Origin: DATEDA01 sp963754305
GTDB lineage: Bacteria; Pseudomonadota; Gammaproteobacteria; Burkholderiales; SG8-39
Assembly: GCA_963754305.1 (NCBI GenBank)
Contig: CAVWFR010000014.1
Coordinates: forward strand, 1-64,000
Direction: 5' to 3'
Length of the DNA stretch: 64,000 nucleotides
Positions 31,353 through 40,107 of this stretch are shown here, piece after piece. The notes below the pieces were generated by a model. The model saw only the letters and a list, made by a program, of their open reading frames with translations, did no database searches and had not been told where the DNA came from. Made by a program: the position numbers and the translations under genes. The first letter of the stretch is position 1; each line of letters starts with the position of its first letter.

Positions 31353-34324
31353 CCGCGCATCGGCTTCCGGACGGCGGCGAGATCGACCGTGACCGGACGC
31401 TGCGTTTCACCTTCGACGGCGGCGCTTACGCCGGGCACCCGGGCGATACGCTCGCCTCCGCGCTGCTCGCGAACGGCGTTCGATGCGTGGGTCGGAGCTT
31501 CAAGTATCACCGGCCGCGCGGGATCGTCAGCGCCGGTCCGGAGGAGCCGAACGCTCTCGTGCGCCTGAACGTCGGCGGGCGCGCAGCGCCGAACACCCGT
31601 GCAACGGTGGTGGCGTTGCACGACGGTCTCGTCGCCGAGAGCCAGAATCGGTGGCCCTCGCTGCGGTTCGACCTCCGCGCGGTCCACCAGCTGTTCGCGC
31701 CGCTGCTCCCGGCCGGGTTCTACTACAAGACGTTCATGTCGCCCGCGCGCGCCTGGCCGCTCTATGAGCGGCAGATCCGCCACGCCGCGGGAATGGGCGA
31801 GGGGGCGCGCGAGCCGGACCCCGACCGTTACGAGCGCCGGTACGCGCATTGCGACGTGCTCGTCGTCGGGAGCGGACCGGCAGGCCTGTGCGCCGCGCTC
31901 GCCGCGGCGCGCTCGGGTGCGCGGGTGATCCTCGTCGACGAGCGCGCCGACTTCGGCGGATCGCTGCGCTGGACGACCGCGACGGTCGACGGTGCGCCGG
32001 CGGCGGCGTGGGTCGCGCGGGCCGCAGCCGAGCTCGGCGCGAACCCGCGCGTCACGCTCGCCCGCCGTACAACGGCGTTCGGCTATTACGATCACAACCA
32101 GGTCGCGCTTGCCGAGCGGGTTACCGACCATCTCGAGCGTTCTCCCGCGCATCTTCCGCGCGAGCGCCGCTGGCTGGTCCGGGCCGGCCGCGTCATCCTC
32201 GCCGCCGGTGCGATCGAGCGGCCGATGGTCTTCCCCGGGAACGATCGGCCCGGCGTCATGCTTGCCTCCGCGATCCGCGCCTACGCGAACCAGTACGGCG
32301 TAGCGGCCGGCGAGCGAGTCGCGGTGTTCACGAACAACGACGATGCCTACCGGACCGCTGTCGATCTCCATCGCGCCGGCGTGGCGATCGCCGGCGTGAT
32401 GGACGCCCGCGCGCAACCCGAGTCGCCGCTCGTGGCCGAAGCGGAGGCGCTCGGCATCCCGGTGTTCCGCGGCCACGTCGTCGCGCGAACCTCGGGCGCG
32501 CGCGCGCTCGAAGGCGTGGCGATCGCCGCAACCGACTCTCGCTCGATCCGGCGGATCGACTGCGATGCGCTCGCGGTCTCCGGCGGCTTCAACCCCACGC
32601 TCCATCTGCACTCCCAATCCGGCGGACGGGTGCGGTTCGACGCTGCGCTCGCCGCATTCGTGCCGGGCGAGGCGAAGCAGGCGTCGCGTTGCGCCGGCGC
32701 GGCGGCCGGCGTGTTCGGCCTGCGGCGATGCATGGAAGACGGGTCCGCTGCGGGCGCGGATGCGGCCCGGTCATGCGGCTTTGCAGCAGTCGATGCGACG
32801 CTCCCGGCGTGCGGGCCGGAGGCGCCCTTCGGGATCGCGGCGCTCTGGGAGGTCCGCTCGCCGGGGGCCAAGCGGGCAAAAGCGTTCGTCGATCTGCAGA
32901 ACGACGTCCTCGCCGACGATTTGCGGCTCGCGCATCGGGAGAACTATGGCTCGGTCGAGCATCTGAAGCGCTACACCACCCTCGGGATGGGCACCGAGCA
33001 GGGCAAGATCGGCAACGTGAACGGTCTCGCGATTCTCGCGGCTGCGCGCGACGAGCCGATCCCGGCGGTCGGCACCACCACGTTCCGCCCGCCCTACACG
33101 CCCGTGACGCTCGGTGCGCTGGCGGGTCCCGATCGGGGCCGCGATTTCGAGCCGGTCCGTCGCACGCCGCTGCATGCCTGGCACGAGGCGAGCGGGGCGC
33201 TGATGACGACCGTTGGGGTGTGGCTGCGCCCGCGAACCTATCCGCGCCCGGGCGAGCGCTTCGACGATGCCTGGCGGCGCGAGGCGAAGAACGTGCGCGA
33301 GCGGGTGGGCCTCGCCGACGTGTCGACGCTCGGCAAGATCGACGTGCAGGGACCGGACGCGCTCGCGTTCCTCGAGCGCGTGTACTGCAATAACCTGAAG
33401 AGCCTCGGCGTCGGGCGTGTCCGCTACGGTCTCATGCTGCGCGAGGACGGCATGGTGTTCGACGACGGCACGATCGCTCGTCTCGATGACGAGCGCTTCT
33501 TCATCACCTGCACGACCGCCAACGCGGGCAAGGTCCTCGCGCATTTGGAGTTTCTGCTCCAGGCGGTATGGCCGGATCTCGCGGTGCGTGCCGCGTCGGT
33601 GAGCGACGAGTACGCGCAGATCGCCCTCGCCGGACGCTCGAGCCGCCGAGTGCTGCAGGCGACGTTTCCCGACGCCGATCTCGGCGATGCGGCCTTGCCC
33701 CACCTCGGCACCGTCGAGGCGCGCGTCGGCGGCATCGCCGCGCGCGTGTTCCGGCTCAGTTACTCGGGCGAGCGCGCGTACGAGATCGCAGTGCGCGCGG
33801 GATACGCGATGGCGCTGTGGGAGCGGCTTCTCGAGCTGGGCGAACCGGACGGGATCATGCCCTACGGCACCGAGGCGATGGGTGCCTTGCGCATCGAGAA
33901 AGGCCATGTCGCCGGGCCCGAACTCGATGGGCGGACCACCGCCGCCGACCTCGGGATGGCGCGGCTCGTGAGCGGCTCGAAACGATTCGTCGGTGCCGAA
34001 CTCCTCACGCGTCCGGGACTCGGCGATCCCGATCGGCTCGCGCTGGTCGGGCTCGTGCCAAGCGACGGGCGGACGTCGATCCGGGCCGGGTCGCAGCTCA
34101 TCCGCGCCCGCGCGACGCCGCCGATCCCGATGCTCGGCCATGTCAGCTCGGCGACCTACAGTCCGACGCTGGGGCATCCGATCGCCCTGGGTTTGCTCGC
34201 GGGCGGCCTCGCGCGGAAGGATGAAACGATGGTTGCCGCCTCGCCCCTAACCGGCGAGTACGTCTCCGTGCGCGTGACGGAGCCGGTGTTCTACGATCCG
34301 CAAGGGGAGCGTCTCCGTGGCTAG
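31349..34324 (+). CDS. soxA: Sarcosine oxidase, alpha subunit
   Basis: The 991-residue protein has the expected layout. An N-terminal 2Fe-2S-ferredoxin-like fold (residues 15-105) holds RSFKYHRPRGI. An NAD-binding Rossmann domain begins at VLVVGSGPAGLCAALAAARSGARVILVDE, about residue 170. A C-terminal aminomethyltransferase (GcvT-like) domain covers about residues 600-990, with YCNNLKSLGVGRVRYGLMLREDG. The last domain transfers the released methylene group to tetrahydrofolate. The length is normal. It starts with GTG, overlapping soxD. Its end overlaps the GTG start of soxG. Confidence 0.93.
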   Translation: MTAHRLPDGGEIDRDRTLRFTFDGGAYAGHPGDTLASALLANGVRCVGRSFKYHRPRGIVSAGPEEPNALVRLNVGGRAAPNTRATVVALHDGLVAESQNRWPSLRFDLRAVHQLFAPLLPAGFYYKTFMSPARAWPLYERQIRHAAGMGEGAREPDPDRYERRYAHCDVLVVGSGPAGLCAALAAARSGARVILVDERADFGGSLRWTTATVDGAPAAAWVARAAAELGANPRVTLARRTTAFGYYDHNQVALAERVTDHLERSPAHLPRERRWLVRAGRVILAAGAIERPMVFPGNDRPGVMLASAIRAYANQYGVAAGERVAVFTNNDDAYRTAVDLHRAGVAIAGVMDARAQPESPLVAEAEALGIPVFRGHVVARTSGARALEGVAIAATDSRSIRRIDCDALAVSGGFNPTLHLHSQSGGRVRFDAALAAFVPGEAKQASRCAGAAAGVFGLRRCMEDGSAAGADAARSCGFAAVDATLPACGPEAPFGIAALWEVRSPGAKRAKAFVDLQNDVLADDLRLAHRENYGSVEHLKRYTTLGMGTEQGKIGNVNGLAILAAARDEPIPAVGTTTFRPPYTPVTLGALAGPDRGRDFEPVRRTPLHAWHEASGALMTTVGVWLRPRTYPRPGERFDDAWRREAKNVRERVGLADVSTLGKIDVQGPDALAFLERVYCNNLKSLGVGRVRYGLMLREDGMVFDDGTIARLDDERFFITCTTANAGKVLAHLEFLLQAVWPDLAVRAASVSDEYAQIALAGRSSRRVLQATFPDADLGDAALPHLGTVEARVGGIAARVFRLSYSGERAYEIAVRAGYAMALWERLLELGEPDGIMPYGTEAMGALRIEKGHVAGPELDGRTTAADLGMARLVSGSKRFVGAELLTRPGLGDPDRLALVGLVPSDGRTSIRAGSQLIRARATPPIPMLGHVSSATYSPTLGHPIALGLLAGGLARKDETMVAASPLTGEYVSVRVTEPVFYDPQGERLRG

Positions 34325-34985
34325 CGCTAGCAGAGTCCCGGTCTTTGCCCACCGATCCGCGCTGGATCGGCACCCGGGCACCTCGAGCGCGGGGCCGGTG
34401 ACGCTCGCCGAACGTTTCCCGGCATCGGTGATCGAGGTCGCCGCGTTGCGGTCCACGGCCGCGCTCGCGGGCGCGCTCGGCCGTGCGCTCGGGTTTCCGG
34501 TGTCGGCCGCTGCGCTCTCGGTCTCCGGCGATCCGGCGGGCGAGGTCGCGGCGCTCTGCGTCGGGCCGGGCCGCTGGCTCGTGGTCGGCGATGCGGGGAC
34601 GCACGAAGCACGCAGCCTGGCGCTCCACGCGCTGCGCGCCGCTCCGGCGGCGGTGGTCGACCTGAGCCACGGACGCACGGTCATCGAGCTCCGTGGCGAG
34701 CGCGCCCGCGACGTGCTCGCCGCCGGCTGCAGCCTCGACTGGGATTCACCGGAGCTGGCGCCGCCGCGCGCCACCGCGACTGCAATCGGACATTTCGACG
34801 TCACGATTCGCGTGCGCGGCCCGTCCTCCTTCGACCTGTTCGTCGCGCGAAGCTACGCCCTCAGCGCCTGGGAATGGCTGCGCGACGCCACGGCCGGGCT
34901 CGGTACGCCGGGCGCCGACAACCGTCGCTCGCCGCTTCGCCTGAGGCGCGCGTCGCGGCGACGATCGCGGCGGCGAGCTTCATGA
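34317..34985 (+). CDS. soxG: Sarcosine oxidase, gamma subunit
   Basis: The 222-residue protein matches SoxG in its middle: VTLAERFPASVIEVAAL, VGPGRWLVVGDAG, VVDLSHGRTVIELRGERARDVLAAGCSLDW, and SFDLFVARSYALSAWEWL. The last 20-25 residues are an Arg-rich tail (RRSPLRLRRASRRRSRRRAS) not expected in the family. The natural end may have been lost by a frameshift near 34920, or the tail is just unconserved. It overlaps soxA by eight bases and closes the operon. It is convergent with the ligase gene. Confidence 0.85.
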   Translation: MASASRVPVFAHRSALDRHPGTSSAGPVTLAERFPASVIEVAALRSTAALAGALGRALGFPVSAAALSVSGDPAGEVAALCVGPGRWLVVGDAGTHEARSLALHALRAAPAAVVDLSHGRTVIELRGERARDVLAAGCSLDWDSPELAPPRATATAIGHFDVTIRVRGPSSFDLFVARSYALSAWEWLRDATAGLGTPGADNRRSPLRLRRASRRRSRRRAS

Positions 34986-35012
34986 TCGTGAGCGGCGCGT
35001 TGTACGAATGCG

Positions 35013-36620
35013 TCAGCCGGACGCGAGATCGGTCGCGCGGTGGATAAGCGTCTCGTCGTCCTTCAGCCTGAATTTCGCCACCCGGTGTGTCGGCGTATGC
35101 GGCAATTCGCCGACGAACACCACGTAGCGCGGCTGCTTGTGCACGGCGAGCCGCAGTTTGCACCAATCGGCGATTTCCCCGGGCGTTACGTTCTCCCCCG
35201 GCCGCTTCACGATCGCCACGAGGATCTCGTCCTCACCGAGTGACGCCGGCACCGCGATCGCGGCGGCCTCCGCCACCGCCGGATGCTGGCCGATCACGCG
35301 ATCGAGCTCCGCGCCGGAAATATTCTCGCCCCGGCGCCGGATGATGTCCTTCTTGCGCGCGACGAACCAGAAGTAGCCGTTCGCATCCCGGCGCACGAGG
35401 TCGCCGGTGAGGAACCAGCCGTCGCGGAAGGCGGCGGCGGTCGCCTCGGGGTCGCGGTAGTAGCCCTTGGTGACGATCGGCGTGCGAACGACCAGCTCGC
35501 CGACCTCGCCGTCGGGGAGATCGCGCCCGTCGTCGTCGACGACGCGCAGCTCTGCGAACGACACCGCTGGATCGGGGTGGCGCGCGGGCTTGCCCATGCT
35601 GCCGACCACCATCTCGCCGTGGCCCGTACCCGGAAACGGGTTGTTGCAGGCACCCGGGATCTCGGTCATGCCGTAGCCCTCGAGCATCACCGGCACGCCG
35701 AGCTCTTCGCGCCACACCCGCTCGACTTCCGCGACGATCGGCCCGCCGTAGACCTTTCGCAGCCGGTGGGGCACGAGCTCGCTCCGCGGGCGCTGCGCGA
35801 GGATCGAGCCGACCGCGGCGATGAGGTTGGTCTGGGTAGCGCCGGTCTCGGCCGCGATATGCCAGAAGCGTGAGGCCGAGAACTTCGGCACCACGACGAG
35901 CGAAGCGCCCGCGGCGATCGCACCGAACACGGAGTAGAACAGCGCGTTGAGATGGAAAAGCGGCAGGATCGCCAGCAACCGGTCGTCGGACTGGAGCCAC
36001 ATCCGCTCGACGAACGCCTCGCCGGCGAGCACGACGTTGCGCTGGCTGTGCATCGCGCCTTTGGGGAAGCCGGTCGTGCCGGAGGTGTAGACGAGGACGC
36101 AGACATCGTCGGCGCCGCCGCGGTTGGTCTCGAGCGGCACGGCCCGCGCGCCGAGCTCGGCAAGCGCGGGCAGGCCGTCGACGCCCGCCGGCTCGAGGAG
36201 AATCCGCCACGGCGCGCCCGGCATCCGTGCGGACGCCTCGCGCGCGAGCGGCTCGGCCTCGCGCGCGCAGGCGATTCCCCGTACCGCCGCATGCTCGAAG
36301 ATGTAGCGCGCCTCCTCGATGCGGAGCTCCGGGTTGACCGGCACGAGCCATGCGCCGAGGCGCGCCAGGGCGAGGAAGGTGACGATGATGTCGGGACGGT
36401 TGGGTGCGAGCGTCGCGACTCTGTCGCCGCGTGCGACGCCCAGCGCCTCGTACGCTGCGGCGGCGCGACAGGCGGCCGCGTCGAGCTCGCGCCACGCCAT
36501 GGCGCCGTCTTCGAACACCAGGAACGTTCGCCCGGGGTCGGGTGCTGCCCGGCTCGCGAAGAAGCCGGCGCACGAGTAGTCGTGGGGCGGATAGCGGCGC
36601 AGGGTCTCGAGCGGGGTCAC
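35013..36620 (-). CDS. AMP-dependent acyl-CoA synthetase (class I ligase)
   Basis: The 535-residue protein has the ANL adenylation motifs: YTSGTTGFPKGAMHSQRN near residue 175, EGYGMTEIPGACNNPFPG, GWFLTGDLVRRDANGYFWFVARKKDIIRRRGENISGAELDRVI, and the C-terminal Lys in THRVAKFRLK. The layout resembles crotonobetaine/carnitine-CoA ligase (CaiC-like) and other medium acyl-acid ligases. It activates a carboxylic acid to its CoA ester. GTG 36620 overlaps the stop of the LacI regulator (GTGA), so regulator and enzyme form one operon. Confidence 0.88.
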   Translation of the reverse strand: MTPLETLRRYPPHDYSCAGFFASRAAPDPGRTFLVFEDGAMAWRELDAAACRAAAAYEALGVARGDRVATLAPNRPDIIVTFLALARLGAWLVPVNPELRIEEARYIFEHAAVRGIACAREAEPLAREASARMPGAPWRILLEPAGVDGLPALAELGARAVPLETNRGGADDVCVLVYTSGTTGFPKGAMHSQRNVVLAGEAFVERMWLQSDDRLLAILPLFHLNALFYSVFGAIAAGASLVVVPKFSASRFWHIAAETGATQTNLIAAVGSILAQRPRSELVPHRLRKVYGGPIVAEVERVWREELGVPVMLEGYGMTEIPGACNNPFPGTGHGEMVVGSMGKPARHPDPAVSFAELRVVDDDGRDLPDGEVGELVVRTPIVTKGYYRDPEATAAAFRDGWFLTGDLVRRDANGYFWFVARKKDIIRRRGENISGAELDRVIGQHPAVAEAAAIAVPASLGEDEILVAIVKRPGENVTPGEIADWCKLRLAVHKQPRYVVFVGELPHTPTHRVAKFRLKDDETLIHRATDLASG

Positions 36621-37654
36621 GGCTTCTTCCGTCCGCGTCGCGGCGCCGCGGTCGAGCCGCGCGCCACCAGCGTCGGCTCGAGCTTGATCTCCTGCTTCGG
36701 CGCCTTCGGGTCCTCGATCTCGGCGAGCAGCAGGCGCGCCGCTTGCTCGCCCATCACGCGGTGCGGGATCCGCACCGTAGTGAGCGGCGGTGAGAACCGG
36801 TCGGCGAAGGTGATGTCGTTGAACCCGGTGATCGAGACGTCGCGCGGGCAAGCGGCGCCGCGCCGGTCGAGTGCGTCGTAGCACCCGAGCGCGAGGAGAT
36901 CGTTCGCCGCGACGATCGCAGTGAGCTGCGGATGCGCCGCGAGCAGCTGTGCGCACGCACGCTCGCCGGACGCGATGTCGTAGTTCTCCGCGGCGACGAC
37001 CGGCGCGCCCGCACCCATCCGGCGCGCCCTCAACGCGGCCAGAAACCCGATGCGCCGCTCGCGCCCGGTCGAGATCCACGCCGGGCCGGCGACGTGCCCG
37101 ATTCGGCGGTGGCCGAGCGCGGCCAGGTGGCCGACGGCGAGCGCGATGCCCGCCTCGTCGTCGTTGATCACCGCCGAGACCTTCCCGTCCGGGAGCGCGC
37201 GGTTCACCAGCACCACCGGCAGTTCGAGGCTGCGGCAGCGCACCAGAACGGGATCGCGGAGCGTCGCAGTCGCGATGATCGCCCCCTCGACGCGACGCGC
37301 AGCAAGCCGGTCGAGCGCCTCGCCCGCCCGCCCGGAGTCGTTGTCGGTGTTGGCGATGATCGCCGTGTAGCCCGCCGCCATGAGCGCCGACTCGATCCCG
37401 CGCAGGATGAGCGGAAAGACCGGGTTCGCCATGTCCGGGATCAGGACGCCGATCGTGGCCGAGCGCCGCGTCCGCAGGCCCGCCGCGACCGGGTCCGGGG
37501 TATAACCGAGCTGGCGCGCGAGTGCCTCGACACGCTCCGCGACCGCGGAGCTGACCAGGCCGCGGGTGCGCGACCCGAGCACCCGGGATACGGTCGAAGG
37601 GTGCACGCTCGCCGCGCGAGCGACGTCCTGGATCGTGGGTCGTTTGGGCTTCAC
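36617..37654 (-). CDS. LacI-family transcriptional regulator
   Basis: The 345-residue protein begins KPKRPTIQDVARAASVHPSTVSRVLGSR, the LacI helix-turn-helix plus hinge helix. It continues with GVLIPDMANPVFPLILRGIESALMAAGYTAIIANTDND and a periplasmic-binding-protein-like ligand domain ending ARLLLAEIEDP. GTG 37654 is chosen because the family starts there. An operator-like palindrome lies 61 bases upstream. It should control its own operon and the divergent M24 gene in response to a small ligand, probably a substrate of this cluster. Confidence 0.9.
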   Translation of the reverse strand: MKPKRPTIQDVARAASVHPSTVSRVLGSRTRGLVSSAVAERVEALARQLGYTPDPVAAGLRTRRSATIGVLIPDMANPVFPLILRGIESALMAAGYTAIIANTDNDSGRAGEALDRLAARRVEGAIIATATLRDPVLVRCRSLELPVVLVNRALPDGKVSAVINDDEAGIALAVGHLAALGHRRIGHVAGPAWISTGRERRIGFLAALRARRMGAGAPVVAAENYDIASGERACAQLLAAHPQLTAIVAANDLLALGCYDALDRRGAACPRDVSITGFNDITFADRFSPPLTTVRIPHRVMGEQAARLLLAEIEDPKAPKQEIKLEPTLVARGSTAAPRRGRKKP

Positions 37655-37715
37655 TGGGGGCTGAAAGCGGGGGCTCGCGGGGCTTGCCAGCGGCAGCACG
37701 GATAGTCTATCTTGC

Positions 37716-37729
37716 TGCAAACGATTGCA
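37716..37729. promoter_or_regulatory. LacI-type operator palindrome
   Basis: TGCAAACGATTGCA is an inverted repeat with TGCAA/TTGCA arms around a central CG, the classic layout of LacI/PurR-family operators. It lies in the spacer between the LacI gene and the divergent M24 gene, so it can serve both. Confidence 0.65.
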
Positions 37730-37856
37730 TAAGCTGAAAGAAGCCGCGGGCGTGTGCCCGCGGCCACGCCGGAGGAGGCGTTCGCGAGTTGCGGCTTCGC
37801 CTCTCGCAGCGCCTACGCCCGGGTCGCGCCTCGCAGCGAGATCGGATGGGGAAGAG

Positions 37857-39158
37857 ATGGCCAGCAAAGCGCACGAGCCCAGGATCGTCCGGCCCGACGA
37901 CATCGACCCCCATCACCGGTGGGACCGGCCGCTCGCCGCGCCCGGGCATACCCAGGTCGATTTCGAGGAGCGGATCAACTTCCGGCGCCTGCACGATTAC
38001 CGGCTCGCGCGCACGCGCTCGGCGCTCGCGGGATCGGGGCTCGGCGCGCTGCTCTCGTTCGATCAGCACAACATCCGCTACACCACGAGCACCGTCATCG
38101 GCGAGTGGGCGCGCGACAAGCTCACGCGCTACTCGCTCCTCACCGGCAACGGCGACCCGTATATCTGGGACTTCGGCTCCGCGGCGAAGCATCACCGCCT
38201 GTACGCGCCGTGGCTGCACACCAGCCACTGCCGCGCGGGGATGCTCGGGATGCGCGGCGCGACCGGTGCGGACATCGCGCTGTTCCGCGACGCGGCCAAG
38301 GAGATCAAAGCGATCCTCGACGAAGAAGGCGTCGGCAGCATGCCGCTCGGGATCGACGTCGTCGAGCCGCCGATGCTGTTCGAGCTGCAGAAGCTCGGGA
38401 TCGAGGTGCGCGACGGCCAGCAGGTGCTGCTCCAGGCGCGCGAGGTGAAGAACATCGACGAGCTGACGTTGCTCAACATGGCCGCAGCGATGGTCGACGG
38501 CGTGTACACCGACATCGCGGAGGCGCTGAAGCCCGGAATCAAGGAGTCGCAGATCGTCGCGCTCGCGACCAAGCGCCTCTACGAGATGGGCTCGGACTGC
38601 GTCGAAGCGATCAACTCGATATCGGGCGAGCGCTGCAGCCCGCACCCGCACAACTTCACCGACCGGCTGATCCGCCCGGGCGACCAGGCGTTCTTCGACA
38701 TCATCCAGTCGTTCATGGGCTACCGCACCTGCTATTACCGGACGTTCAACGTCGGGCGCGCGACCGCGCCGCAGCGCACCGCCTACCGCAAGGCGCGCGA
38801 GTGGATGGACAAGGCGATCGAGCTGCTCAAGCCGGGCGTGAGCACCGACAAGATCGCCGCCGCGCTGCCGACGGCGGAGGACATCGGCTTCGCGTCCGAG
38901 ATGGACGCGTTCGGGCTCAACTTCTGCCACGGTCTGGGATTGGGCCTCCACGAGCGGCCACTCGTCTCGAGAGTCAACTCGTTCAAGGAACCGATCGAGC
39001 TCAAGGCGGGGATGGTGTTCGCGGTCGAGACGTACTGCCCGGCCACCGACGGTGTCTCGGCTGCACGTATCGAGGAAGAAGTGATACTGACGCCGGAGGG
39101 GGCGAAGATCATCTCGCTCTATCCGGCTGAAGAGTTGCCGATCGCGAACCCTTACTGA
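37857..39158 (+). CDS. M24 (Xaa-Pro peptidase/creatinase fold) protein with altered metal site
   Basis: The 433-residue protein has an N-terminal creatinase domain (about 45-200) and a C-terminal pita-bread domain. Metal-site positions visible are Asp281 (FFDIIQSF), His358 (FCHGLGLGLHE), Glu391 (VETYCP) and Glu406 (ARIEEEVIL). The second Asp of the usual D-x10-D pair is replaced: the position three before RTF is Cys292 (TCYYRTF). A two-metal aminopeptidase site is therefore incomplete. Non-peptidase members such as creatinase or the DMSP lyase DddP show that the fold takes other reactions. ATG 37857 has a GGGGAAGAG site; the frame stays open to 37725. It heads a catabolic operon. Confidence 0.8.
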   Translation: MASKAHEPRIVRPDDIDPHHRWDRPLAAPGHTQVDFEERINFRRLHDYRLARTRSALAGSGLGALLSFDQHNIRYTTSTVIGEWARDKLTRYSLLTGNGDPYIWDFGSAAKHHRLYAPWLHTSHCRAGMLGMRGATGADIALFRDAAKEIKAILDEEGVGSMPLGIDVVEPPMLFELQKLGIEVRDGQQVLLQAREVKNIDELTLLNMAAAMVDGVYTDIAEALKPGIKESQIVALATKRLYEMGSDCVEAINSISGERCSPHPHNFTDRLIRPGDQAFFDIIQSFMGYRTCYYRTFNVGRATAPQRTAYRKAREWMDKAIELLKPGVSTDKIAAALPTAEDIGFASEMDAFGLNFCHGLGLGLHERPLVSRVNSFKEPIELKAGMVFAVETYCPATDGVSAARIEEEVILTPEGAKIISLYPAEELPIANPY

Positions 39159-39177
39159 CCCGGGACGGAAACGAACA

Positions 39178-40107
39178 ATGGCACTTTCGCACACCTCCAC
39201 CATCGGCTGGATCGGTGCCGGCCGCATGGGCTACGAGATGGCAGGCCTCCTCGCGAGGGCCGGCGCCGACGTGCTGGTCTGGAACCGCACGCGCGCGAAG
39301 GCCGAGCCGCTCGCGAAGTACGGCGCGAAGATCGCCGGCGCGCTGCCCGAGCTCGCCGCCCGCGACATCGTGTTCTGCATGGTGTCGACCTGGGACGACG
39401 TGAAGGAGGTGATCGCCGGGCCGAAAGGTCTGCTGTCGGGCACCTCGAAGCCGCGGATGGTGATCGAGTGCTCGTCGATCTCGCTCGAAGGCTCCGCCGA
39501 GCTGCGCGCGCTGCTTGCGGAGCGGGGCATCGACTACCTCGCCGCGCCGGTGAGCGGCAACGCGAAGGTGATCAAGGCGGGCAAGCTCACGTTCGTCGTG
39601 TCCGGTCCGAAGCCGGCCTACGATGCGGCGCGGCCGCTTCTCGACCTGATGGGGCAGGGCTCGAGTTACGTCGGAGAGGGCGAGCTCGCGCGCATCGTGA
39701 AGATCTGCCACAACGTGTACCTCGGGGTGGTGACGCAGTGTCTCGCCGAAATCACCCTCCTCGCGCAGAAGGCGGGCGTGCCCCGGCACGCGTTTCTCGA
39801 CTTCTTCAACCAGAGCGTGATGGGCTCGGTGTTCAGCCGCTACAAGACGCCCGCATTCGTCAACCTCGATTTCAAGGTGACGTTCACGCCGCATCTCCTG
39901 CGCAAGGACATGGATCTCGGCCTGGATGCCGGGCGCAATTTCGAAGTGCCGATGCCGCTCGCATCGCTCACCCGCGACCTGATCCAGCAGATGATCGGGC
40001 ACGGCCTGTCCGAAGAGGATTTCGCCACGCTGCTGGTGATGCAAGCGAAGGCGTCGGGCGTGGCGTTGAAACCGGAGAACGTGGAGGTGAAGGATGGGCT
40101 GTCCTAG
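39178..40107 (+). CDS. 3-hydroxyisobutyrate dehydrogenase-like NAD(P)-dependent oxidoreductase
   Basis: The 309-residue protein has the N-terminal nucleotide-binding motif GWIGAGRMGYEMAGLLARAG, the substrate-loop segment LAAPVSGNAKVIKAGKLTFVVSG, and KICHNVYLGVVTQCLAEI with the catalytic Lys. This is the beta-hydroxyacid dehydrogenase family. The substrate may be a tartronate semialdehyde or hydroxyisobutyrate-like compound. It lies 19 bases after the M24 gene and its end overlaps Bug 3 by 14 bases, so the three are cotranscribed. Confidence 0.9.
   Translation: MALSHTSTIGWIGAGRMGYEMAGLLARAGADVLVWNRTRAKAEPLAKYGAKIAGALPELAARDIVFCMVSTWDDVKEVIAGPKGLLSGTSKPRMVIECSSISLEGSAELRALLAERGIDYLAAPVSGNAKVIKAGKLTFVVSGPKPAYDAARPLLDLMGQGSSYVGEGELARIVKICHNVYLGVVTQCLAEITLLAQKAGVPRHAFLDFFNQSVMGSVFSRYKTPAFVNLDFKVTFTPHLLRKDMDLGLDAGRNFEVPMPLASLTRDLIQQMIGHGLSEEDFATLLVMQAKASGVALKPENVEVKDGLS

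Noticed and set aside
35013..37079. Apparent 688-residue fusion reaching from the acyl-CoA ligase into the LacI gene
   Set aside because: The ligase family begins at the GTG at 36620, which overlaps the LacI stop. The extra N-terminus is the LacI gene read out of frame.
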